A DNA stretch of 64,000 bases from Bacteroidales bacterium (GCA_017439305.1 JAFSJK010000088.1:52219-116218), one strand, 5' to 3'. Shown: positions 35,517 through 44,100, counted from the stretch's first letter. A program made the numbers and translations. Notes: generated from the sequence alone by a model not told the origin.

Positions 35517-35705
35517 AAAAAAACCGCCGCAATCCGTGTCAGAAAATCTTATTGGATAAGATTTGAGTTCCGACCAGTTGCTGATATCCCACGTCCCGCC
35601 TTGCGGCGGAATCCCCGCATCGGGTCACCTGGGCCCGTCATCCCTGGTCTGAGTAAACTCGGTACGTTGTACTACGTTGTTTTCAGCAGGGGATATGTGC
35701 GGCGG
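35517..35705 (-). ncRNA. ssrS: Probable 6S RNA
   Basis: The gap between zapA and rny encodes a structured RNA of about 185 bases on the minus strand. Its 5' end CCGCCGCA (35705-35698) pairs perfectly with its 3' end TGCGGCGG (35531-35524), immediately followed by seven U. Inside this closing stem, ATATCCC near the 5' end pairs with GGGATAT on the 3' side, leaving a larger central open region, as expected for 6S RNA, which mimics an open promoter and binds sigma-70 polymerase. A location right after zapA is the classical neighbourhood of ssrS in many bacteria. The RNA starts 3 bases after the zapA stop, so it may be processed from the zapA transcript. Confidence 0.62.
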
Positions 35706-35707
35706 CT

Positions 35708-35998
35708 CTATTGCTTCCCTGTGCCCGTCAGATAGTTCGCCAGATCGCTGCTGAGCTGTTCCGCCTCGGCTTTGCGGGCGTCGATGTCGCGTTGGAAGGA
35801 GATCCGGCAGGCGCATTCGTTCAGCGCAACCATCGACATCAGTTCGACGAGGGTTTTCCCCGGATTCTTCCGCGTGTATCCGTCCAGGCGCCGGTTGATG
35901 GCGTCGGCTGCCAGGCGGATGACCTCTTCCTGCTGCGGGGTGGAGGCGGTCAGGTTGAACGTCCGGTCGGCGATCTTGATGCTGATCTTCTGGTCCAT
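35708..35998 (-). CDS. zapA: Cell division protein ZapA
   Basis: ZapA cross-links FtsZ filaments at the division ring. The 96-residue protein begins with the ZapA fold (ISIKIADRTFNLTASTPQQEEVIRLAADAINRRL) and ends in a helical region (LVELMSMVALNECACRISFQRDI) that forms the coiled-coil dimer. Size is normal. It lies 3 bases after a small coiled-coil protein gene on the same strand. Confidence 0.92.
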   Translation of the reverse strand: MDQKISIKIADRTFNLTASTPQQEEVIRLAADAINRRLDGYTRKNPGKTLVELMSMVALNECACRISFQRDIDARKAEAEQLSSDLANYLTGTGKQ

Positions 35999-36001
35999 AC
36001 G

Positions 36002-36271
36002 CTAGCTTTCCAGATAGGAGATGCACTTGTCAATCTCCCGTATCAGTTGGTCCATCTTCTCTTTGGCGGCGCGGTGGTCGCCGCCGGCGGTAAAGGCTTC
36101 AGTCAGTTTCAGGGTCTCTATCGAGGACTCAAGGTCCATCATCTGTCTCCTGTAGGCCTCTCCGGTTTCCTTGCACGCTCGTAGCTCTTCGCGGAGACGT
36201 TCGTTCTCCACTTTCTCAGCCTCATAGAGTGCAATCAGCTTTTCGATATGTTTCCTGATATCCTCAAGCAT
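36002..36271 (-). CDS. Small coiled-coil protein next to ZapA (ZapB-like)
   Basis: From the ATG at 36271 this is an 89-residue, almost wholly helical, charged protein (MLEDIRKHIEKLIALYEAEKV, then NERLREELRACKETGEAYRR). It has the heptad pattern of a coiled coil and no membrane segment. It lies 3 bases upstream of zapA. ZapB, the partner of ZapA in enterobacteria, is a similarly small coiled coil, so a division role is plausible, but sequence similarity cannot be claimed. The longer upstream frame runs through AT-rich promoter DNA with a TAAATTTG element at 36301-36294 and is not believed. Confidence 0.72.
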   Translation of the reverse strand: MLEDIRKHIEKLIALYEAEKVENERLREELRACKETGEAYRRQMMDLESSIETLKLTEAFTAGGDHRAAKEKMDQLIREIDKCISYLES

Positions 36272-36368
36272 CGCCGGATCGGTGTCTATTTCGTGCAAAT
36301 TTAAAAAAAAACTTTTATTATCGGAATAATTTGCACGTTTTTTACCGCATTCTGAAAAGCGTTTTCCG

Positions 36369-37193
36369 CTACAGGCTGGCAATCATCTTCTTGAAAATGA
36401 AGGTCATCTTGTCGGCCGCCGCATTGGCCGCCGCCACGATGGCCTCGCCGTCGGTGACGTATTCCTCGTCGTCGGTCGCGTGGGCGACGTCGGTGATGAC
36501 GGACATGCCGAAGACGGGGATGTCCGAATGACGGGCTACGATCACTTCAGGGACCGTACTCATGCCAACCGCGTCCGCTCCGATCTGGCGGAAATACCGG
36601 TATTCGGCCGGCGTCTCATAGCACGGACCGGTGACAGCCACGTAGACACCTTTCCTCAGGTCGATGCCTTCCTGGTCCGCCAGCTTTTCCGCCATCCGGA
36701 TAAGGCCGGGGTCGTAGGGACGGGTCATGTCCGGGAAACGGGGACCGAACTCGTCCAGGTTCGGGCCGATGAGCGGGTTGGGAAGGAGATTGATATGGTC
36801 GCGGATGATCATCAGGTCCCCCACGTGGAAGGAAAGGTTGGTTCCGCCGGCGGCATTGGAGACGAACAGGCGGCTGATGCCCACCTTGATCATCACGCGG
36901 ATCGGAAGGACGACCTGGGCCATCCCGTAGCCTTCATAGTAGTGGATCCGACCCTGCATGGCGATGACGGTCTTGCCGCCCAGGGTGCCGATGATGAAAT
37001 TGCCCTTGTGGCCGATGGCCGTGGAGACGGGGAACCCCGGGATTTCCCCATAGGGAATGACCAGCGGGTCCTGGATTTCGTCCGCCAGTTTTCCGAGTCC
37101 GCTGCCGAGGACGATGCCGATTTCCGGTTTCCGTCCTTCCAGCCGCTGCGTCAAATAGTCGGCCGCGGCGTGAATGATTCCTAAAATATCCAT
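36369..37193 (-). CDS. Purine nucleoside phosphorylase, copy A (Asp variant)
   Basis: The 274-residue protein is a trimeric-type (class I) purine nucleoside phosphorylase. It has the phosphate loop LGSGLGKLA near residue 30, [21 protein letters not shown], the base-binding glutamate in GPCYETPAEYR and [13 protein letters not shown]. Where human PNP has Asn243 (SLITNK), this copy has Asp235 (SVITDVA, codon GAC at 36491-36489). Asp at this site favours 6-aminopurines, as in methylthioadenosine phosphorylases and in the human N243D mutant. It lies 3 bases after the second PNP gene, with which it is closely similar along its whole length, so the pair is a tandem duplication. Confidence 0.9.
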   Translation of the reverse strand: MDILGIIHAAADYLTQRLEGRKPEIGIVLGSGLGKLADEIQDPLVIPYGEIPGFPVSTAIGHKGNFIIGTLGGKTVIAMQGRIHYYEGYGMAQVVLPIRVMIKVGISRLFVSNAAGGTNLSFHVGDLMIIRDHINLLPNPLIGPNLDEFGPRFPDMTRPYDPGLIRMAEKLADQEGIDLRKGVYVAVTGPCYETPAEYRYFRQIGADAVGMSTVPEVIVARHSDIPVFGMSVITDVAHATDDEEYVTDGEAIVAAANAAADKMTFIFKKMIASL

Positions 37194-37196
37194 AAC

Positions 37197-38024
37197 TTAC
37201 AGGTTTTCAATCATTTTTCGAATCAGTGACGTCATCCGGCCGGCTGCAGCGTTGGCGGCAGCCACGACGTCCTGTCCGTCGTTCACATAATCTTCCGCAT
37301 AGTCATCGTGGGCTTCGTTCGTGATGACCGAGATGCCGAAAACAGGGACTCCCGCGTGCCGGGCAGCGATGACTTCAGGCACCGTGCTCATGCCCACGGC
37401 ATCGCCGCCGATGAGCCGGTAGTATTTGTATTCGGCCGGGGTCTCATAGGACGGGCCGGTGTCGCCCACATACACGCCTTCCTTGAGGGTTACGCCCTGC
37501 TCGTCGGCGATTTTTTTCGCGAGCTTGATGAGGGAGGGGTCGTACGGACGGGTCATGTCCGGGAAACGGGGTCCCAGATCCTCCATGTTCGGCCCGATCA
37601 GCGGGTTGGGAAGGAGGTTGATGTGGTCCTTGATGATCATCAGGTCGCCGATGTGCAGGTGGAAGCTCACGCCGCCGGCGGCGTTGGAGACGAACAGGGT
37701 CCGGATGCCGACGGACATCATCACACGGATGGGGAGGACGACCATTTCCATCCCGTAGCCTTCGTAGAAATGGATGCGTCCCTGCATGGCGATGACAGTC
37801 TTGCCGCCCAGGGTGCCGACGATGAAGTTCCCTTTGTGGCCGATGGCCGTGGAGACGGGGAAGCCGGGAATTTCCTTGTACGGTATGACGAGCGGGTTCT
37901 CGATCTGTTCGGCCAGTTTTCCGAGTCCGCTGCCGAGGACGATGCCGATTTCCGGCTTGCGGCCGGCCATCGTTTCCTTCACATAGTCCGCAGCACCGTG
38001 AATCTTTTCAATACGAGGATCCAT
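37197..38024 (-). CDS. Purine nucleoside phosphorylase, copy B (Asn form)
   Basis: The 275-residue class I PNP splits inosine and guanosine with phosphate. It has [43 protein letters not shown] and [11 protein letters not shown]. It keeps asparagine at the key base-contact site (Asn236 in SVITNEA, codon AAC at 37319-37317), as in enzymes for 6-oxopurines. It is the upstream gene of the tandem pair. It is likely the housekeeping enzyme, with copy A its diverged partner. Confidence 0.92.
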   Translation of the reverse strand: MDPRIEKIHGAADYVKETMAGRKPEIGIVLGSGLGKLAEQIENPLVIPYKEIPGFPVSTAIGHKGNFIVGTLGGKTVIAMQGRIHFYEGYGMEMVVLPIRVMMSVGIRTLFVSNAAGGVSFHLHIGDLMIIKDHINLLPNPLIGPNMEDLGPRFPDMTRPYDPSLIKLAKKIADEQGVTLKEGVYVGDTGPSYETPAEYKYYRLIGGDAVGMSTVPEVIAARHAGVPVFGISVITNEAHDDYAEDYVNDGQDVVAAANAAAGRMTSLIRKMIENL

Positions 38025-38081
38025 AATGGTTTGTTTTAGTGTTATTCAAAGGGGCCGCCCGCAGGCGGTCGGGGAAGCGGC

Positions 38082-38109
38082 AAAAAAACCGGCAGCGCAT
38101 GCAGCCGGT
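38082..38109 (-). terminator. Rho-independent terminator of the DUF3276 gene
   Basis: On the minus strand ACCGGC and GCCGGT form a stem around a 10-base loop, followed by seven U, just beyond the stop codon at 38116. Confidence 0.8.
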
Positions 38110-38115
38110 CGTCTG

Positions 38116-38457
38116 TCAGAACTCGTCAAAGGAGACGTCGTTGCGGGGTTCTTCCTTCAGAAGCCGGGACCGGATGAAGGTGACAGCGTCCTCGAGACCT
38201 TCGGCAAACTTCTCGAAATCCTCCTTGTAGAGGAAGATCTTGTGCTTGTCGTAGGTGAAGGTCCCGTCCCGCTCCTGGCGGCGCTTGCTTTCGGTAATGG
38301 TCAGATAAAAGTCGTTGTTGCCTTTTGTAGCCTTCACATCGAAGAAGTAGGTACGCTTGCCGGCACGGACCGGTTTCGAGTAGACGTCTTCGGTGTTTCT
38401 CTCCTGGGCGTTCGCCCTTTCAAAATCTTCACTGTACATGGCTTGGTGCTTTTGCAT
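38116..38457 (-). CDS. PUR family nucleic acid-binding protein (DUF3276)
   Basis: The 113-residue protein matches DUF3276, a Bacteroidetes family with a PUR-alpha-like fold. KRTYFFDVKATKGNNDFYLTI is preceded by SKPVRAG and followed by ESKRRQERDGTFTYDKHKIFLYKEDF. A PUR domain of this kind in Borrelia binds DNA and RNA, so a regulatory nucleic acid-binding role is likely. The start may be 38457 or MYSEDFE at 38439. A TACATTTG -7 element is on the minus strand at 38473-38466. It is divergent from nusB. Confidence 0.88.
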   Translation of the reverse strand: MQKHQAMYSEDFERANAQERNTEDVYSKPVRAGKRTYFFDVKATKGNNDFYLTITESKRRQERDGTFTYDKHKIFLYKEDFEKFAEGLEDAVTFIRSRLLKEEPRNDVSFDEF

Positions 38458-38521
38458 TTCTTTTACAAATGTAGGGAAATTATTTAAAAAACGCTAACTT
38501 TGTAGAAATAATTTGATACGT

Positions 38522-39487
38522 ATGCTCAATCGAAGAATGCTGCGGATCAAGGCCTTCAAAATCCTCTATTCCTATGCTGAAAACCGGGATATGACCCTGA
38601 AGGAAGCCTTGTCCGCCCTGGATATCTCCTGCGAGGCGACCCGCGACCTTTACCTCCTGATGCTTTCCATCGTTGGCCCCCTCACCGCCGAGGCCGCCCG
38701 TCGGACGGAAGCCGCCCGCCTCAAGTTCAATCCCACCGAGGAGGACCTCCATCCCAATCTCAAGTTCGTCCGGAATTCCCTGGCTCCGCTGCTGGCGTCC
38801 GACCTTGATTTCCAGAAACTTCTCGAGCGGAAGAAACTCTCCTGGGAGCAGGAGGACGCTTTTGTCCACCAGCTGTATGAAAGGGTGAAATCCCGTCCTT
38901 ACTATGCGGAATACATGGCCGGTCCTGAAGTCTCCCTTGCCCAGGATACCGCCTTGTTCAAACATATCTTCGAAGAGGAATTCGAAGATGACGAGACGCT
39001 CGCCCAGATGCTGGAAGACCGGTCTATCTATTGGACCGACGACCTGGCCTACGCCCTGAACTATGTCATCCGCAGTCTGGACGTCATCGCCAAGACCGGA
39101 AGGTGGACCCTTCCTCCGCTCTATCAGAGCGATATCCTCGCCGCCGAAGGCCGAAAAGCCGACAGTGACCGTCAGTTCGTCCAGCGGCTTCTCCAGGTCG
39201 CTTTCGGACGTTTCTCCGAGTACTACGAGAAGGTGGCCGGTTCCGTCGTCGGCTGGGACCGCGAGCGTCTCTTCACCACGGACATCGTCCTGATCGCCAT
39301 GGGCCTTGCCGAAGCGGAGAACTTCCCGGAAATCCCGGTCAAGGTGACCATCAACGAGTATGTGGAGATCTCCAAATACTATTCTACGCCCAAGAGCCGT
39401 TCCTTCGTCAACGGCCTCCTGGATCGCCTGGTCAAGGAGAGTGCCGCCGAAGGCCGGATCGCCAAGGCCGGAAAAGGATTGTTGTAA
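38522..39487 (+). CDS. nusB: Transcription antitermination factor NusB (long Bacteroidetes form)
   Basis: NusB, with NusE, binds boxA in rRNA leaders. The start MLNRRMLRIKAFKILYSY is the family's usual RRxxRxxAxQxLY region. The 321-residue length is about twice that of the E. coli protein but normal in Bacteroidetes. The conserved C-terminal block appears near residues 240-300 (FTTDIVLIAMGLAEAENFPEIPVKVTINEYVEI is the core, ending KYYSTPKSRSFVNGLLDRL). A TAACTTTG -7 element is at 38495-38502. It heads a run of genes continuing with yajC. Confidence 0.93.
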   Translation: MLNRRMLRIKAFKILYSYAENRDMTLKEALSALDISCEATRDLYLLMLSIVGPLTAEAARRTEAARLKFNPTEEDLHPNLKFVRNSLAPLLASDLDFQKLLERKKLSWEQEDAFVHQLYERVKSRPYYAEYMAGPEVSLAQDTALFKHIFEEEFEDDETLAQMLEDRSIYWTDDLAYALNYVIRSLDVIAKTGRWTLPPLYQSDILAAEGRKADSDRQFVQRLLQVAFGRFSEYYEKVAGSVVGWDRERLFTTDIVLIAMGLAEAENFPEIPVKVTINEYVEISKYYSTPKSRSFVNGLLDRLVKESAAEGRIAKAGKGLL

Positions 39488-39508
39488 TCAATTAAACCGA
39501 TTCATACC

Positions 39509-39829
39509 ATGCACACGCTATTCATTCTCCTCGACGCCCAGCCGCAGCCGGCTCAGGGCAACCCCTGGTCGATGTGGATCATGCTGATCCTCGTCTTTGT
39601 CGTGATGTGGCTTTTCATGATCCGTCCGCAGCGCAAGCAGCAGAAGGAACTGGAAGCCTTCCAGAACTCCCTCAAGAAGGGCGACAAGGTCGTGATCGGC
39701 AACAGCGGAATCTTCGGCGAGGTGGTCGAGGTCAACGAGAAGACCGCCCTGGTCCGGGTGGACGGGGACACCAAGCTCCGCGTTTCCAAGCAGGCCCTCG
39801 TGAAGGATTATTCCGAGAGCCAGCAGTAA
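39509..39829 (+). CDS. yajC: Preprotein translocase accessory subunit YajC
   Basis: YajC is a small inner-membrane protein of the SecDF-YajC holotranslocon. The 106-residue protein has one membrane segment (WIMLILVFVVMWLFMI) followed by the signature RPQRKQQKELEAFQNSLKKGD and a beta domain (VVIGNSGIFGEVVEVNEKTALVRV). Length and order are typical. It lies 21 bases after nusB and 4 bases before the YbbR-like gene. Confidence 0.94.
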   Translation: MHTLFILLDAQPQPAQGNPWSMWIMLILVFVVMWLFMIRPQRKQQKELEAFQNSLKKGDKVVIGNSGIFGEVVEVNEKTALVRVDGDTKLRVSKQALVKDYSESQQ

Positions 39830-39833
39830 TTCC

Positions 39834-40793
39834 GTGAAACGGAAGAAGTCCCGGCTGAATCTGCACGGGGGGGAGAGCCTTCTGCTGGTTACCTCCTTCC
39901 TGCTTGCGATTGTGATCTGGTTGCTGAGCAATCTCTCGAGGGATTACTCGGGCGTGATCAGCGTACCCGTCGTCGCCGAATGCAACATTCCGGGACACAG
40001 CAATATATCTTCGAACCAGACGACCGTTTCCGCCCGTTGCCGCGCTTCGGGTTTCCGTCTGCTGGGTGAAAGGGTCCGGAAGGGGAAACATCCGGTCCAG
40101 GTGAGGATCTCCCGTTCCGACATCCGGTCGGGCGGGGGAGACCGCTATTACCTTTCCGGCAACGCGAAGAATTCCTATCTGGAGCAGATCTTCGGGGATG
40201 CCGTCGCGGTGGAAGCCTTCATTTCCGACACGCTTTCCTTTACCTTTCCGGCGGTGAACCATAAGAAGGTCCCTGTCCAATTGGCCGGTGACGTTTCCTA
40301 CCGCAGCCAGTACATGGCGTCGGGACCGATGCGCCTGTCTCCGGACTCGGTAACCGTCTATGGCGAGCCGGGGCGGCTGGACATCATCGACCATGTATCC
40401 ACGGCAACCTTGCTGCTGGATGACGTCCACGACAGCCAGCACGGACTGCTCCGGCTGCGCCCGGTCAAGGGGATCCGTTTATCCGACGCGGAAGTCAGCT
40501 ACGAGCTTCCGGTCGCCCGGTATGTCGAGGTCCGGTCCACGCTTCCTGTCAACGTTGACGGGGTTCCTGCCGGCCGGCAGCTGCAGGTATTCCCTTCCCA
40601 GGCCACCGTCATCCTCCATTGTACGTTCCCCGTCGGACGGGATCCCTTCGAATCCTTCCGGCTCTCCATCGATTACGAGGATTTCGTATCCTCCCTGTCC
40701 GGCCGATGCATCCCGCGTGCGGACAAACTGCCGCCCGGCGTCCTGGATTACCGGGTCGTCCCCAAGATCTTCGACTGCATCGAAACGGATTGA
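39834..40793 (+). CDS. YbbR-like domain membrane protein
   Basis: The 319-residue protein starts at a GTG (39834), as no ATG is available before the membrane anchor LLLVTSFLLAIVIWLLSNL (near residues 16-34). The extracytoplasmic part holds beta domains of the YbbR/CdaR kind (PVVAECNIPGHSNI, VPVQLAGDVSY, PDSVTVYGEPGRLDIIDHV, SFRLSIDYEDF). In Firmicutes CdaR regulates the diadenylate cyclase CdaA. In Bacteroidetes the gene is commonly next to coaE and yajC, and its function is untested. It precedes coaE by 4 bases. Confidence 0.85.
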   Translation: MKRKKSRLNLHGGESLLLVTSFLLAIVIWLLSNLSRDYSGVISVPVVAECNIPGHSNISSNQTTVSARCRASGFRLLGERVRKGKHPVQVRISRSDIRSGGGDRYYLSGNAKNSYLEQIFGDAVAVEAFISDTLSFTFPAVNHKKVPVQLAGDVSYRSQYMASGPMRLSPDSVTVYGEPGRLDIIDHVSTATLLLDDVHDSQHGLLRLRPVKGIRLSDAEVSYELPVARYVEVRSTLPVNVDGVPAGRQLQVFPSQATVILHCTFPVGRDPFESFRLSIDYEDFVSSLSGRCIPRADKLPPGVLDYRVVPKIFDCIETD

Positions 40794-40797
40794 CGCC

Positions 40798-41406
40798 ATG
40801 AAGACCGTCATCCTCACCGGCGGAATGGGGAGCGGGAAATCCGCCGTCTGCCGCTATCTATCCTCCCGCGGTGTCCCCGTCTATGATTCGGACGCGCGGA
40901 CCAAGTCCCTTTATGACCGGGATCCGTCCCTGGTCCTGAGAATGGAAGAGGTCCTGCGGGTTTCCCTCCGGGATTCGGAAGGCCGGCTGGACCGATGCCG
41001 CCTGGCCGGGGTCATCTTCTCGGATCCGGTCGCCAAGTCCCGGGTGGAATCGGTCGTCTATCCGGCCGTCCTGGACGATTTCAAGCGCTGGAAGCGCTGG
41101 CACCGTCCCAAGGGATGGTCTTATGGGTCCGTCCCTTTCGTCGTCCTGGAGTCGGCCGTCATCCTTTCCAGTCCGATTTTTGACGGTTTGGGCGACAAGG
41201 TTGTGCTCGTCGATGCCCCGGAGGATGTCCGGGTCCGGAGATCCGTCGAACGGGACCATTCCGATCCCGCCGCCGTCCTCCGGAGGATCCGGCAGCAGGC
41301 TTTCGACCTTTCCCGCGTGGACGCCGTCATCCGGAACACCGGCTCCCTGGAGGAGCTTTCCGCGGAGACCGACCGGGTATTTCTGAATTTATTCCTATAT
41401 TTGTAA
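40798..41406 (+). CDS. coaE: Dephospho-CoA kinase
   Basis: CoaE phosphorylates dephospho-CoA to coenzyme A. From the ATG at 40798 the protein has 202 residues. It has a P-loop (LTGGMGSGKSAVCRYL, residues 6-21), the acidic substrate motif YDSDARTK, VVLESAVILSS, and the lid region APEDVRVRRSVERDHSDPAAVLRRIRQQ. The open frame continues upstream into the YbbR gene, but that part is not coding here. Confidence 0.93.
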   Translation: MKTVILTGGMGSGKSAVCRYLSSRGVPVYDSDARTKSLYDRDPSLVLRMEEVLRVSLRDSEGRLDRCRLAGVIFSDPVAKSRVESVVYPAVLDDFKRWKRWHRPKGWSYGSVPFVVLESAVILSSPIFDGLGDKVVLVDAPEDVRVRRSVERDHSDPAAVLRRIRQQAFDLSRVDAVIRNTGSLEELSAETDRVFLNLFLYL

Positions 41407-41411
41407 GTTAA

Positions 41412-41858
41412 ATGTCAATTGATACCAAGATGAAAACCGATCTGACTAAAATCCTTTCCGTCCGCGGACAGCGCGGTCTTTTCAACTATATCGCCCAGTC
41501 CCGCAACGGTGCCATCGCCGCCTCCCTCCGGGATGGAAAGCGGACGAATTTCACCGCGAACAGCGGCATCACGACCCTGGCTGACATCTCCATCTACACG
41601 ATGGAAGGCGAGGTGAAACTCAAGGAAGTGTTCCTGAAGATCCAGTCCGTGCTGGGCGATGCCGACGCCCCTTCATCCAAGGCGACCCCCGAAGAACTGA
41701 AGGCCCTGTTCGAAAAGGCCCTGCCCGACTATGACTCCGACCGCTTCTATGTCTCCCACATGCGCAAGGTGGTCGACTGGTATAACGAGTTGAAGCAGTT
41801 TGCCTCCCTTGATTTCGTCGAGGAGGAGGCAGGGGAGGAGCCGGCCCCCGAAGCTTAG
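41412..41858 (+). CDS. DUF5606 domain protein
   Basis: This 148-residue soluble protein begins with the conserved DLTKILSVRGQRGLFNYIAQ stretch and has an SH3-like N-terminal half, then SGITTLADISIYTMEGEVKLKEV and a helical C-terminus. An acidic tail (EEEAGEEPAPEA) ends the protein. DUF5606 is widespread in Bacteroidetes and uncharacterised. It lies 5 bases after coaE and 2 bases before rimO, so it belongs to this operon. Confidence 0.87.
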   Translation: MSIDTKMKTDLTKILSVRGQRGLFNYIAQSRNGAIAASLRDGKRTNFTANSGITTLADISIYTMEGEVKLKEVFLKIQSVLGDADAPSSKATPEELKALFEKALPDYDSDRFYVSHMRKVVDWYNELKQFASLDFVEEEAGEEPAPEA

Positions 41859-41860
41859 CG

Positions 41861-43180
41861 ATGCCTACCCTGCAGGTCATTACCCTGGGATGTTCCAAGA
41901 ACACGGTTGATACGGAGCATCTCCTTTATCAGGTACGGAAATCCTATGACATCGTACCGGAAGGGGAGGTGTGCCCCGTGGACGTCCAACTCATCAATAC
42001 CTGCGGATTCATCGGAGATGCGAAGGAACAGTCCATCCAGACAATCCTCGCCTCCGTCCAGCGGAAGAAGGCCGGCGAGATCGGCCGCCTGCTGGTATTC
42101 GGCTGTCTGTCACAACGATACAGGAAGGACCTTCCGGACCTGATCCCGGAAGTGGACGGCTGGTTCGGAGCCCGGGACCTGGACCCTGTCGTCCGTGCGT
42201 TGGGGTGCGAACCGGACCTGTCCTCCAGTCACCGCCGGGTGCTGACGGACGGACGCCATCCTTATGCCTACCTCAAGATTTCGGAGGGCTGTGACCGGCG
42301 CTGCTCCTATTGCGCCATCCCCCTGATCCGCGGGCCGCACCGGTCCGTTCCGATGGAAATCTTGGTAAAGGAAGCCGAGGCTCTGGCTGCGGAAGGAATC
42401 CGGGAACTCGTCGTCATCGCCCAGGATACTACTTATTACGGCCTGGACTTGTACGGGAAAAGGTGCCTGGCGGAACTGCTCCGGAAGCTTTCCGCCGTGG
42501 AGGGTATCGAGTGGATCCGCATCCATTATTCCTATCCTGCTGATTTTCCGGAGGATGTGCTGGACGAAATGGCGGACAATCCCAAGGTGTGCCGGTATAT
42601 GGACATCCCGCTCCAGCATATCGACGACAAGGTGCTGGACAAGATGCACCGGAATGTGGACGGCGCCTGGACGCGGGAATTGATCCGCCGGATGCGGGCG
42701 CGCGTCCCGGGTGTGGTGCTGCGTACCACGATGATTGTCGGCCATCCCGGCGAAACCCCGTACGCCTTCAGGAATCTGCTCCAGTTCCTGGAAGAAGCAC
42801 GTTTTGAGCGGCTGGGAGCCTTCACTTACTCCGAAGAGGAAGGGACGTATGGAGCCGGCCATTTTGCCGACACCGTAAGCCCCCGGACCAAGAAAAACCG
42901 GTTGGACCGCCTGATGGAACTCCAGCGTGGCATTTCTCTTGCATATAACCTCTCGCGCGTGGGGACGGAAGTCCGCGTCCTGGTGGACGACTTCGTCGAC
43001 GGAATCCTCGTGTGCCGCAGCGAATTCGAAAGTCCGGAAGTGGATGGGGAGATCTTGGTGAAGTACGATCCGGAGAAGTTCGACGGCATCGAGCCTTATT
43101 CCCTGGTCGGCAGTTTCATCCGGGTCCGGCCCGTTTCCGCGGACGAGTATGATTTGACCGCTGAACTAGTCGAGTTATGA
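41861..43180 (+). CDS. rimO: Ribosomal protein S12 methylthiotransferase RimO
   Basis: RimO adds a methylthio group to an aspartate of ribosomal protein S12. The 439 residues contain the three-cysteine N-terminal domain (LGCSKNTVDTE, NTCGFIGDAKEQS, FGCLSQRY). The radical SAM motif ISEGCDRRCSYCAIP, with CxxxCxxC, is near residues 141-155. TTMIVGHPGET lies in the barrel, and the C-terminal TRAM domain ends the chain. Length is standard. It overlaps the following lipoprotein gene by 4 bases. Confidence 0.96.
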   Translation: MPTLQVITLGCSKNTVDTEHLLYQVRKSYDIVPEGEVCPVDVQLINTCGFIGDAKEQSIQTILASVQRKKAGEIGRLLVFGCLSQRYRKDLPDLIPEVDGWFGARDLDPVVRALGCEPDLSSSHRRVLTDGRHPYAYLKISEGCDRRCSYCAIPLIRGPHRSVPMEILVKEAEALAAEGIRELVVIAQDTTYYGLDLYGKRCLAELLRKLSAVEGIEWIRIHYSYPADFPEDVLDEMADNPKVCRYMDIPLQHIDDKVLDKMHRNVDGAWTRELIRRMRARVPGVVLRTTMIVGHPGETPYAFRNLLQFLEEARFERLGAFTYSEEEGTYGAGHFADTVSPRTKKNRLDRLMELQRGISLAYNLSRVGTEVRVLVDDFVDGILVCRSEFESPEVDGEILVKYDPEKFDGIEPYSLVGSFIRVRPVSADEYDLTAELVEL

Positions 43181-44100
43181 AAAGATCCATCCTGATCGCG
43201 GGCCTTTTCGCCCTTGCGCTGGCGGCATGTTCGCCCCAGACCCTGACGATGAACGTAGAGATGCGTCATCCGTCCAAATCCGGCATCGACCTGTCCCGGA
43301 AGACGATGTCCATCGTCTATATGGACGCCGGTACGGCGGACACCACCTTCAGCAACCTCGTGGCGTCCAGCCTGGCCCGCAGCCTGGAGGCCGATTATTT
43401 CCGGGGGGAGGAAGCCATCGGCGTATACAAGATTCCCGCTGATTCCATCAACGTGGACCTGATGCACCGCCTGGTGATGGACACCGGGGACGACGTCGTT
43501 TTCCTGCTGGGTGTCCCTTCTTTCGGAGAAGTCGCCCTGGCTGACCCTGTCGCCGTCTCGAATGCCCGGAATGTGGATTCCGCGTTTGTTTCCACGGCAC
43601 AGATCCCTTACAACGCCCGTCTGTATGTCTATGACAGCATGGGCAAGACGGACGAAGTCAACGGATTCCGGGGCTCCAGCATCCTCCGGGTTCCGGTTTA
43701 CAGCAACGGTGGTCTTACGAAGGAGGTCCTTGCCGAAAAGGCTGTCCAGAATATAGATTCCGGGGCCGAAATGGTCGGATCCCAGATGAGCAACCGTTTC
43801 CTTCCCACTTGGAAGACAGAGGGTTACACCTTGTACTTCTTTGACGGTTTCAACGAAGACTGGCAGCGGGCTGCCATCTACGCCTACGACTACCGCTGGA
43901 AGGAAGCCGCTGACATCTGGATGAAGTATGTCAATGCCAACAACGTCGAAAAGCGCGCCTGTGCCTGTTATGACCTCGCGCTGGCCTTCTACATGATGGG
44001 AGACCTGAATCTGGCGACCAAATGGCTGGACCGGGCCGATGAAAACGCCACCCTCAGCCTGTCACCCGGGCTCCGGAAACGGATTGACGCGCGCAAGTAA
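43177..44100 (+). CDS. DUF6340 lipoprotein
   Basis: The 307-residue protein has a lipoprotein leader (MKRSILIAGLFALALAAC). A domain I recognise as DUF6340, a Bacteroidetes family, follows: TMNVEMRHPSKSGI, then SIVYMDAGTADTTFSNLVASSLARSL and, near residue 210, SNRFLPTWKTEGYTLYFF. The C-terminus (residues 230-300) is TPR-like, with AAIYAYDYRWKEAADIWMKY and CYDLALAFYMMGDLNLATKWL. It is probably an outer- or inner-membrane-anchored protein of unknown role. The start overlaps the rimO stop (ATGA). Confidence 0.83.
   Translation: MKRSILIAGLFALALAACSPQTLTMNVEMRHPSKSGIDLSRKTMSIVYMDAGTADTTFSNLVASSLARSLEADYFRGEEAIGVYKIPADSINVDLMHRLVMDTGDDVVFLLGVPSFGEVALADPVAVSNARNVDSAFVSTAQIPYNARLYVYDSMGKTDEVNGFRGSSILRVPVYSNGGLTKEVLAEKAVQNIDSGAEMVGSQMSNRFLPTWKTEGYTLYFFDGFNEDWQRAAIYAYDYRWKEAADIWMKYVNANNVEKRACACYDLALAFYMMGDLNLATKWLDRADENATLSLSPGLRKRIDARK

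Noticed and set aside
36369-38024. Tandem PNP genes as an assembly duplication
   Set aside because: The copies differ throughout at protein and DNA level, so they are real paralogues.
40360-40797. N-terminal extension of CoaE
   Set aside because: The frame upstream of 40798 overlaps the YbbR gene. The kinase P-loop starts 6 residues after the ATG at 40798.
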